In this document: positions 45,301 through 51,585 of the stretch, one piece after another
Position numbering within the stretch: the stretch's first letter is position 1
Layout: the number at the start of each line of letters is the position of its first letter
Source: Paeniglutamicibacter psychrophenolicus
GTDB taxonomy: Bacteria > Actinomycetota > Actinomycetes > Actinomycetales > Micrococcaceae
DNA: 64,000 nucleotides
Direction: 5' to 3'
Assembly (NCBI RefSeq): GCF_017876575.1
Contig: NZ_JAGIOE010000001.1
Location: forward strand, 3,576,443 to 3,640,442
Translations under genes and position numbers: made by a program
The notes under the pieces: model-generated
Database searches by the model: none
Told to the model about the DNA's origin: nothing
Seen by the model: the letters and a program-made list of their open reading frames with translations, nothing else

Positions 45301-47128
45301 CCAGGTCGTAGAGGTAGCGCGGCTCGGCGCGCGAGGGGGTCACGGCGAAGGGCCGTTCCTCGATGACTTCCAGGCCCAGGTTCTGCAGCACCGGCAGGAT
45401 CTTGGACAGCGACAGCGGCGCGGTGAGGTAGAGCTTCATCCGGGCGTTGACCTCGGAGTCCTCGTCCTCCTCGGGGACGTAGAACTTCACCACGGGGCCG
45501 ACGTGGTCGGCTTCCTCGTACTTGCCGAAGCGCTCGATGTCGGCCAGCGCGTCCTCGACCTCGAACTCGACGCGGTAGGCGGCCGGGAAGGCCTCGGACC
45601 AGCCGGCTGACAGCACGGTGCCGACCTCGTCGCCGTAGCGCTCGTTGGCGGCCACGGCGATGCCCTCGGACCAGGAACGCACGGCGGCGACCAGGCGGGT
45701 TTCCAGGCCGGCGCGGTCAACCACGGGGGTCAGCCCGTGGCGCTGCAGGCGGATCCGGTAGAACAGGCGCACCAGCGAGGACTCGGACATGCGGACCTCG
45801 AAGTCCATCGACTCGGCGTTGAACGCCTCGGTCAATTCCTTCTCGATGCGCAGGCGCACCCCGGTGGTGTAGCGGTCGCGCGGCAGGTAGACCAGCGCGG
45901 ACATGAAGCGCCCGTAGACGTCGGGGCGCAGGAAGAGCGAGGTGCGGCGGCGTTCCTGCAGGCGCAGGATCCCCAGCACGGTGTCGGTGAGGTCCTCGAC
46001 GGAAATCTGGAACAGCTCGTCGCGCGGGTAGGTCTCCAGGATCGTGACGATGTCCTTGCCGGAGTGCGAGTCCGGGGCGAAGCCGGCGAGCTTGAGCACG
46101 GCCTCGACCTTCTCGCGCACGACCGGGACGCTGCGCACCGAGGAGGTGTAGACGCTGGAGGCGAACAGGCCGATGAAGCGGCGTTCGCCGTTGACGTTGC
46201 CGGCCGCGTCGAAGCGCTTGACGCCCACGTAGTCCAGGTAGACCCCGCGGTGCACGGTGGAGCGGGAGTTGGCCTTGGTGATGACCAGGGCGCGCTTGTC
46301 GCGGGCCATGGCCCGGCCGCGCTTGGTCAGGTGCTGGGTGTCGCGCGCCGGGATGGCGTTGCGCATCAGGCCCAGGCCCGATTCGGCCTGGATCCGCAGC
46401 ACGTCTTCGTTGTTCTCGGTGATCAGGTCGTACTCGCGGTAGCCCAGGAAGGTGAAGTTCCCGTCGTCGAGCCAGTGCAGCAGGTCGATGGCGGCATCCA
46501 GGTCGGGGATCTGCTCGGCACCGGTGACCGTGACCAGGGAGTCGGCGATCTCGTGGGCCTTGTTGCGCATCGGCGCCCAGTCCTCCACGGCGGCGCGCAC
46601 GTCCCCCAGGATGCGTTCGAGGCCGGCGACCAGTTTGGTCAGTGCCTCGTCGCTCGGGTCCCCGCCGAGTTCCACGGAGATCCAGGATTCGATGGCGGTG
46701 TCGCGGTTCCCGGCGACCAGCGCGGAGATCTGCGGCAGGGCGGCGGTGTCGCCGCTGGCCAGGTGCTCGTTGGCCGGGACGGTGTCCAGTGCGGTGACGT
46801 GTCCGTCCTCGGCGTCGCGGCCGACCACGAAGGTGGGGTGGACCACGACGTTGATGGCGTGGTTCTGCCGCACGATCTCGGCGGTGACCGAGTCGACCAG
46901 GAACGGCATGTCGTCGGTGACCACGTAAACCATGGTCATGGCGGCGTGGCGGGTGATGGCCACGCGGGGCGTCTTGGGCTCCCGTATCCAGCCAACGGCC
47001 AAGTGGGCTCCCACCCTGGATTCAAGTTGCTGCGGCGAGTATGCCGCGGCATCCTCTGCTGCCAACTGCCCGTAGTAGGTTGCCACCAATTCGGGTGTGA
47101 GTGTCTCAGCGATGAAAGTTTCGGACAT
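42314..47128 (-). CDS. gdh: NAD-specific glutamate dehydrogenase, 180-kDa type
   Basis: A 1604-aa enzyme that deaminates glutamate to 2-oxoglutarate with NAD, the large class first described in Streptomyces and Pseudomonas. The catalytic core lies at about residues 760-1200, with PTGAKGGFYAKQLPNP (catalytic Lys region) and AAGVGDMSGDVFGNGMLRT, a signature of the class. A long N-terminal part with ACT-like regulatory segments comes before it, and a large helical C-terminal domain follows. The start at 47128 (MSETFIAETL) follows GGAGTCC; 47149 is an alternative. With GlnE and GlnA2 it makes the window rich in nitrogen metabolism, but the loci are 37 kb apart. Confidence 0.95.
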   Translation of the reverse strand: MSETFIAETLTPELVATYYGQLAAEDAAAYSPQQLESRVGAHLAVGWIREPKTPRVAITRHAAMTMVYVVTDDMPFLVDSVTAEIVRQNHAINVVVHPTFVVGRDAEDGHVTALDTVPANEHLASGDTAALPQISALVAGNRDTAIESWISVELGGDPSDEALTKLVAGLERILGDVRAAVEDWAPMRNKAHEIADSLVTVTGAEQIPDLDAAIDLLHWLDDGNFTFLGYREYDLITENNEDVLRIQAESGLGLMRNAIPARDTQHLTKRGRAMARDKRALVITKANSRSTVHRGVYLDYVGVKRFDAAGNVNGERRFIGLFASSVYTSSVRSVPVVREKVEAVLKLAGFAPDSHSGKDIVTILETYPRDELFQISVEDLTDTVLGILRLQERRRTSLFLRPDVYGRFMSALVYLPRDRYTTGVRLRIEKELTEAFNAESMDFEVRMSESSLVRLFYRIRLQRHGLTPVVDRAGLETRLVAAVRSWSEGIAVAANERYGDEVGTVLSAGWSEAFPAAYRVEFEVEDALADIERFGKYEEADHVGPVVKFYVPEEDEDSEVNARMKLYLTAPLSLSKILPVLQNLGLEVIEERPFAVTPSRAEPRYLYDLGLKFPAGIDPMDAEALLADAYSAVVTGAAESDHMNRLVLLESVSWKQVGLLRAYSRYLHQLGVSTSYTFISDTLVANPEVTHGIIALFEGTFDPALTPEESAAAIEAAHEVLNEALDKVPTLDADKLLRRFVNVIEATLRTNYYIDPAALAFKLLPGKITDAPFPRPKYEIWVCSPRIEGVHLRFGEVARGGLRWSDRREDFRTEVLGLVKAQMVKNAVIVPTGAKGGFYAKQLPNPAVDRSGWMEEGKASYRIFIRSLLEITDNLVVDENGEKVVPPANVVRLDGDDTYLVVAADKGTASFSDTANAISEERGHWLGDAFASGGSVGYDHKAMGITARGAWESVKRHFFEFGVDTQTQEFTAAGVGDMSGDVFGNGMLRTRTVKLLAAFDHRDIFLDPNPEPGAAFDERARLFELPRSSWADYNKDLISAGGGVHSRSLKSIPISPEVRQALGLGATVSSMAPNELLKAILGAPVDLLYNGGIGTYVKAADESHAEVGDRANDAIRVNGEQIRARVIGEGGNLGMTQRGRIEAALHGVILNTDAIDNSAGVDCSDHEVNIKIFVDRMVVAGKLEASERAAFLHSMTDEVARLVLKTNFDQNVLLLNDKQELTSWSPAFERLMDWLEEHADLDRKLEFLPSTAVLEARLAAGGTLTAPELAVLVAYAKIQLAGALAASDLPDDPHFAKTLRNYFPVQLAEQFGAELDSHPLRREIIATVVANDMVNVGGTTYAFRVMEETGADEAQVAKAFVALREIYSLDTEIDAINALPASFDSTHWCRLHLDMRRLLDRATRWYVHHVDREQDVDDAVAALAPTVRALRPEVGSLLRGVDAERVATWTTEGKGWGLDEALATRWAVQFESFALLDIATAAARTGADATELAKVYYVLYDRFGVDSLLERITSLPRDDRWKALARAALRDDLYSTIIDFTRDVVAFTDPGESDPAVRVAAWLEANAANLDRAQNMFAEVNRLERDDMASLSVALRLLRSIVRR

Positions 47129-47234
47129 GCTGGACTCCGACGAGTTCAAAAGAACGCCTCCGTGGATCGAGTGTGCGTGGCGCTCCGTTGCGCAACGCTG
47201 GTGCTACAACACTATCCCGCCGGACTTGTGGACG

Positions 47235-48485
47235 TCACTTCGACGGGGCCAATCGGCGCAGAAACGAGGCCTTGCCCTTGATCCTTTGCCCGGCGAGGGC
47301 AGCGAGGGCCACCCGAAGGGCCGAATGCGGGGCGATTTCCGCCAGCGCGCTTCCGGCCAGCAGCGCGGCATCCACGGCGGCGGGGTCGTGGGGCAGGTAG
47401 CCGGCGATCGGCAGCCCGGGCCCGAATCGGGCCCAGGTCTCGGCCAGCGCCTGGCGCGGGGAGGCGCCGGCGTTGGCCGCGGAGACCTTGTTGAAGAGCA
47501 CCGTGACCGGCAGCTCCCCGAGCACCTCGTGCATTTCCTCCAGGCCCCTGATCAGCCGCGGGACCCCGATGCTGTCTGCCGCCCCGACGGCATGGATCTC
47601 GTCGGCGATGCGCAGCATCGCGGCGGTCACCCCGTTGCGCTGCGGGGCGGCGGTGTCAAAGGAGAGCTCCTCGTCGAGTTCCAGCGGCGCGGCGACGTCG
47701 ATCACGATGGTGTCGCAGACCTCCTGCAGGGCCAGGACCGCGCGGCGCAGCGCGGTGGGGCGCAGTTCGGGCCAGCGGCTTGCCCGCGGCAGACCGGTGG
47801 CCACGCGCATCCTGGCCCCGGCAATCAGCACCGGTGCACAGATCCGTTCGAGCTTCGCCGCGTCGAACCGCCCGGAGTCCACGGTGCGGCAGATCTGCGC
47901 GATGCCCGCGGCCTCGTCGAGCAGGCCCAGCTGCACCGCCTGGGAGGCCCCGTAGGTGTCGGCATCCAGCAGCACCACCTCCTGGGCTCCCAGGGCGCAT
48001 TCCACGGCGTAGTTCAGCGCGAGCAGGGAGCGGCCCGGGGAACCCACCGGGCCCCAGAAGACCACCACGCGGGCGCGCTTCCGGGCCGCCGTCCGCGGCT
48101 CGTCGCCCGCCGCGGCCGGTTCGGCGCCGCGCTCCCGGTGTCCCAGCTCGGCCCGGGCCCGGGCGACCAGGATGCCCAGCTCCGGGGCGGTGCTTCCGGT
48201 TCCCGCCACATAGGCGCCGGCCGCGGCGAGCCGCTTGCCCTGGGCGGCGTCGTCGCAGAGCACCAGCACCGGGACGCCGCGCTCGATCATCGCGTCGATG
48301 TCGCGGGTTTCAACTTCCTCAGGCAGCCCGGCCAGGATCGCCGCGTCGGCCAGTCCGGTCTCGCAAAGGGCGATGACCTCGGACATCTCGGTGCAATTGC
48401 GGGCCACCGTGAGCACCCCGCGGTGGCTCTCGAGCCTGTCAACCACTGTGCCGTCGTCCCCGTGCACCACGACCGAGATGTTCAT
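47235..48485 (-). CDS. CpaE/ParA-like P-loop ATPase
   Basis: A 416-aa protein of the MinD/ParA/CpaE type. Residues 1-120 form a receiver-like domain without clear phosphoacceptor Asp. The ATPase part starts near residue 138 with VVVFWGPVGSPGRSLLALNY, a deviant Walker A in which the usual Lys before Ser/Thr is Arg152 and the signature N-side Lys is absent. VVLLDADTYGASQAVQLGLL and TIVIDVAAPLELDEELSFDT follow. In Flp/Tad pilus systems CpaE/TadZ localises the machinery. The ATG overlaps the upstream SAF gene as ATGA, so the two are coupled. No other tad genes are in the window; the function is unknown. Confidence 0.85.
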   Translation of the reverse strand: MNISVVVHGDDGTVVDRLESHRGVLTVARNCTEMSEVIALCETGLADAAILAGLPEEVETRDIDAMIERGVPVLVLCDDAAQGKRLAAAGAYVAGTGSTAPELGILVARARAELGHRERGAEPAAAGDEPRTAARKRARVVVFWGPVGSPGRSLLALNYAVECALGAQEVVLLDADTYGASQAVQLGLLDEAAGIAQICRTVDSGRFDAAKLERICAPVLIAGARMRVATGLPRASRWPELRPTALRRAVLALQEVCDTIVIDVAAPLELDEELSFDTAAPQRNGVTAAMLRIADEIHAVGAADSIGVPRLIRGLEEMHEVLGELPVTVLFNKVSAANAGASPRQALAETWARFGPGLPIAGYLPHDPAAVDAALLAGSALAEIAPHSALRVALAALAGQRIKGKASFLRRLAPSK

Positions 48486-49138
48486 GAGGCACTGGCCCCG
48501 GGGTTGAAGACCACGGTGATCCGCGCGTCGTTGGCCATGGCTTCGAGCAGGTCCGCCAGCCCGCTGTCCACCACCAGGATCTCGACCAGGGTTCCGGCCG
48601 TTCCGCCAAAGCCGGTGGCCCGTTCGGTGCGGCCGGTGACCTCGGCCGAGGGCAGCAGCAGGGTCGGCGGGGCGTAGGCATTGGCGGTCCGGTCCTTCAG
48701 CGAGACCCAGACATCGACACGGGCCCCGGAGGTGATCGCCGCCGGCAGTGCATCGGGCAGGTCGATGGACACCGGGCGGCGGTTGGTTCCGTCGTCCAGC
48801 CCCAGGGAGCTGCGCGGGAGCAGCTGTCCGGCGCGGACCAGCGAGTTGGCCCGGGTGCCCTCCAGCAGTGAGGGGTCCGCGGGCACGTAGCGCTCCTCGA
48901 GGGCGTCGAGCTTCACGTTCACCACGTTGAGCTTCTCCGCGGTGATTTCCTCGCCCAGGGAGATGTCGGCCTTGGCCGAGTACATGGGCGTGGTGCGGTC
49001 CAGGGAACTGGTCAGCGCCACGACCCCGACGCAGGAGGCCAGCACGATCAGGATGCCCAGCAGCAGCCGCGGGTCCTTCCAGCTGGGTCTTCCCAGCCTG
49101 CCTGCCGTTGCCGCCACCGCGTCGTGGGCCTTGTCCAT
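48482..49138 (-). CDS. SAF-domain membrane protein (CpaB/RcpC-like)
   Basis: A 218-aa protein with a short cytoplasmic N-terminus, one membrane helix (about residues 27-47, LLLGILIVLASCVGVVALT) and an extracytoplasmic SAF domain (about 54-120, YSAKADISLGEEITAEKLNVV, RANSLVRAGQLLPRSSL). A second beta-rich part follows (ITSGARVDVWVSL, VEILVVDSGLADLLEAMAN). This is the layout of CpaB/RcpC pilus-assembly proteins and FlgA-like proteins. The start at 49138 follows GGGGGAAAT; a reading to 49267 lacks a site. It is coupled to the CpaE-like ATPase downstream. The role is unknown. Confidence 0.85.
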   Translation of the reverse strand: MDKAHDAVAATAGRLGRPSWKDPRLLLGILIVLASCVGVVALTSSLDRTTPMYSAKADISLGEEITAEKLNVVNVKLDALEERYVPADPSLLEGTRANSLVRAGQLLPRSSLGLDDGTNRRPVSIDLPDALPAAITSGARVDVWVSLKDRTANAYAPPTLLLPSAEVTGRTERATGFGGTAGTLVEILVVDSGLADLLEAMANDARITVVFNPGASAS

Positions 49139-49330
49139 GTCGAATTTCCCCCTTCGCCATGACCCCGCGGGTGCGCGGCCAGGGAATCTTCCGCTTGGCT
49201 GCGCAGAAACGCGGGATGCTTCATCGGCGGAGGCACGAGCCCCGCCGTTGTCCTTGGGGGCCACCATACGCCGTGGCGGCGGTGCGTGAAAAGGGGGTGT
49301 GCCCGGCTGTGGACGGCGCGGGCGGGGACC

Positions 49331-49876
49331 TCATTCCTCGCGGCGCACCCTGGCCACGGCCGAAAACGGGATCACGCACCGTCCGTGGACGGCGGGTGCG
49401 CGGCGGAATTCGTCGCGCTCGTGCAGCGCCACCTCCACGAAGTCCTGGCCCACCTGGTCCAGGGTTCCGCTGGCCAGCTGCTGCCCGTCGGTTCCGCCGA
49501 TGCCCACCCTGGCCCGGTCCCGCACCAGCACGCGCAGGGCCTGGGAGAACGCTACCCGCCGCTCCCCCGGCTCCAGGTTCCGGCCCGCCTCCCGTCCGGA
49601 CCACCAGGCCAGCGCACGGAAGGGAACGAGTTCCTCGGTGCCGCCGTGGCGCAGCATCAGCCAGTCCTTGCCGAGGGAGGAAAGCTGTCCGCCGAGGCGT
49701 TCGGCGCCGAGCAGCTGCACATCGATTCGTGTGCCCAGGTGCCGTGCCAGGCGCTGGACCAGCGTCTGGCGGGCCCGTTCGATCCGCACGAACTCCTGGA
49801 TCTCGCTGGACTGGTCGCGGGCGGACTCGGCCTCGAATTGTGCCTCCAGGTCTGCGAAGAGCGATTCCCATCTCAT
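49331..49876 (-). CDS. Conserved hypothetical protein
   Basis: A 181-aa soluble protein with no family I can name. The N-terminal third is helical and charged (FADLEAQFEAESARDQSSEIQ, then RIERARQTLVQRLARHLGTR). The rest is beta-rich with paired segments (IDVQLLGAERLGGQLSSLGKDWLML and VGIGGTDGQQLASGTLDQVG), which look like two copies of a small barrel. No signal or membrane helix is present. The ATG sits six bases after a TAGGGT box, so the mRNA may be leaderless. It is followed on the same strand by the SAF/ATPase pair after about 190 bases, so a functional link is possible but unproven. Confidence 0.75.
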   Translation of the reverse strand: MRWESLFADLEAQFEAESARDQSSEIQEFVRIERARQTLVQRLARHLGTRIDVQLLGAERLGGQLSSLGKDWLMLRHGGTEELVPFRALAWWSGREAGRNLEPGERRVAFSQALRVLVRDRARVGIGGTDGQQLASGTLDQVGQDFVEVALHERDEFRRAPAVHGRCVIPFSAVARVRREE

Positions 49877-49997
49877 GGGCCAACCCTAGATGCCCAAAAG
49901 TTTCCCGCCTACCCCTCTGGATTCCTCGCGCATGAAGTGTCATCATACTGTTACAAACACATGCAAATAACATCAAATGTCATCAAAGAAGGTCAAG
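49877..49997. promoter_or_regulatory. AT-rich divergent promoter region
   Basis: About 60 bases here are much AT-richer than the window. TGTCATCA occurs at 49938-49945 and again at 49978-49985, exactly 40 bases apart, with TGTTA/TAACA arms (49949-49953 and 49968-49972) between. It separates the hypothetical gene from the LysM membrane-protein gene and probably holds promoters for both. Confidence 0.45.
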
Positions 49998-50843
49998 ATG
50001 CGTTCACAGACAGCCCGCGACGCCCTGGTGCTCGGGGCCGTGGCCGTCCTGTCGCTGGGCATGCTCGGGGCCAGCATCGTGCTTTGGCGCTCCCTGCAGG
50101 GGCGCGCCGCCACCGGAGCCCGGCTCGATGCGTGGTCCCTGGAACGACTCACCGGCCTGGCCATGGGATTACTCGGTGCCGCGGCCATCGCCTGGCTGTT
50201 GCTGTGCCTGGCCATGGCCCTGGCAGCCCGTCTCCTCGCCGCCTGCGGGCACCGGCATCGCGGTGCGGCCCTGGCGGCACTTGTCCCCGGATTCGTCGCC
50301 CGGGTGGTGCTGGCGGGGATCGGCGGTTCCCTTGTGCTGGCAGGATGCACCGCGGCCACGGCGGCCGTGGCCGCGCCGCTCGCACCGGCGGCCGTGGCCG
50401 CGCCGCTCGCACCGGCGGCCGTGGCCGCGCCGCTCGCACCGGCGGCCGTGGCCGCGCCCCTGGCACCGGCCCGGCACCTCCAGTCCGCAGCGATCCACCA
50501 GCACGAGCGCAAGGCCGGCCCGCGACCACCGGAGGCCACCGCGCCGAAGGGCCCCGAAACCGAACTGCTCAGTCCCGGATTCATCCCGCACCGGGTGCCG
50601 CTCCCGTTGCCACGGCTGGCCGGCGGAACCACCCGCCCGCTTGAGGAGGTCGTGGTCCGGCCCGGAGACAGCCTCTGGGCCATTGCAGCCCGCCACCTGC
50701 CCTCGAACGCCGGCCCCGAAGAAATCGCCGCAGCCTGGCCACTGTGGTTCGCGGCGAACCGCCAACTGATCGGCCCCGACCCCGACAGGCTCGAGGTGGG
50801 CGTGGTGCTTCAGGCACCGCGGCCCGCTTCGCTGAAGTCCTGA
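49998..50843 (+). CDS. Membrane protein with C-terminal LysM domain
   Basis: A 281-aa protein with three hydrophobic segments (about residues 8-30, 48-75 and 85-112) followed by an Ala/Pro-rich linker made of four 9-residue repeats (APAAVAAPL) encoded by 27-bp DNA repeats. A LysM-type domain lies near the C-terminus (about 215-270, VVVRPGDSLWAIAARHLP, EEIAAAWPLWFAANRQLIG). It probably anchors in the membrane and contacts peptidoglycan. The ATG at 49998 follows GAAGG at five bases; an ATG at 49977 is the alternative. The Rv3235-like gene follows on the same strand. The function is not known. Confidence 0.8.
   Translation: MRSQTARDALVLGAVAVLSLGMLGASIVLWRSLQGRAATGARLDAWSLERLTGLAMGLLGAAAIAWLLLCLAMALAARLLAACGHRHRGAALAALVPGFVARVVLAGIGGSLVLAGCTAATAAVAAPLAPAAVAAPLAPAAVAAPLAPAAVAAPLAPARHLQSAAIHQHERKAGPRPPEATAPKGPETELLSPGFIPHRVPLPLPRLAGGTTRPLEEVVVRPGDSLWAIAARHLPSNAGPEEIAAAWPLWFAANRQLIGPDPDRLEVGVVLQAPRPASLKS
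50361..50468 (+). repeat. Four tandem 27-bp repeats inside the LysM gene
   Basis: The unit starting GCGGCCGTGGCCGCG repeats at 50361, 50388, 50415 and 50442. The first three copies are identical and the fourth differs in its last third. Each encodes nine residues of the Ala/Pro/Val linker, so copy-number changes keep the reading frame. Confidence 0.9.
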
Positions 50844-50901
50844 ATCCGACTGCACCCACCGTCCTCCATCGTCGAAGCCATCCGCCCACCAGGAGTCCAC
50901 C

Positions 50902-51585
50902 ATGTCCATCACCGCCCTCGAGCCGGCCCCTGCCGACACCGCGCCGCAGCTCGTCCACGAAAGCTTCCTCACCGCCGCGGACCCCGCCACGGTGCAGCCG
51001 ACCCCCATACGGCGGTTTCCCCAGGCCTTCGGTCCCGGCTCGGACCGGCACGGGAAGCGCTGCCCGGGCCGGGAACCGGGTGCCGGGGCACCAGCGCGCG
51101 GCCTTCCGGAGCCGGTTCGACTCGAAGAGGATTTTCGCGCGGACAACGGACGCGATTTCGTTGACGGGCTGCGGCCAAAGCCGCCCACCGCCGCGGCCCA
51201 GGCGGTTGCAGACCGGCTCTTTCCGCCCATGGATGGGCTGCTGGGCCCGGCAGAATCCGTGGCAGCGGTCGTGCATGCGGCCGCACCGGCGGTGCTGGAG
51301 GTCTTGGCCGGGGCACGCCCTGCACGCCAGCTGCTGCGGGCCCTGAGCCCGGAGTGCATGCTGAAGCTCGACCACCACATGCGCCTCGGAGCGATCCAGC
51401 GGCCCGACCCCACGTCCTGCTGTTATTCCAACCCCAGGGTGCTGCGGATGCGCATCACGCAGATCCTGCCCCTGGTCTTCGAGGCGGCGGTGATCATCCG
51501 GGACATGCAAAACGTCCGTGCCGCCGCCCTGAGGATAGAACGGTGGCACGGACGTTGGCAGGTCACTGCGCTGGAGATCGGCTAG
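50902..51585 (+). CDS. Rv3235-like protein
   Basis: A 227-aa protein resembling the Rv3235 family of actinobacteria, which also lies near secA in mycobacteria. The first 90 residues are Pro/Gly-rich and look disordered. The conserved part (about 95-227) has [42 protein letters not shown] and [23 protein letters not shown], which suggests a small alpha/beta domain. The ATG follows AGGAGTCC. The stop overlaps the secA stop in a shared CTAG, so the two genes converge with no room for a terminator. The function is unknown. Confidence 0.85.
   Translation: MSITALEPAPADTAPQLVHESFLTAADPATVQPTPIRRFPQAFGPGSDRHGKRCPGREPGAGAPARGLPEPVRLEEDFRADNGRDFVDGLRPKPPTAAAQAVADRLFPPMDGLLGPAESVAAVVHAAAPAVLEVLAGARPARQLLRALSPECMLKLDHHMRLGAIQRPDPTSCCYSNPRVLRMRITQILPLVFEAAVIIRDMQNVRAAALRIERWHGRWQVTALEIG

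Noticed and set aside
42902-45610. A 902-codon + strand frame
   Set aside because: It is antisense to gdh, with Val/Gly/His/Gln-biased composition and no family match.
50361-50468. Regular repeats considered as a CRISPR array
   Set aside because: The units are directly adjacent with no spacers and stay in frame with the LysM protein.
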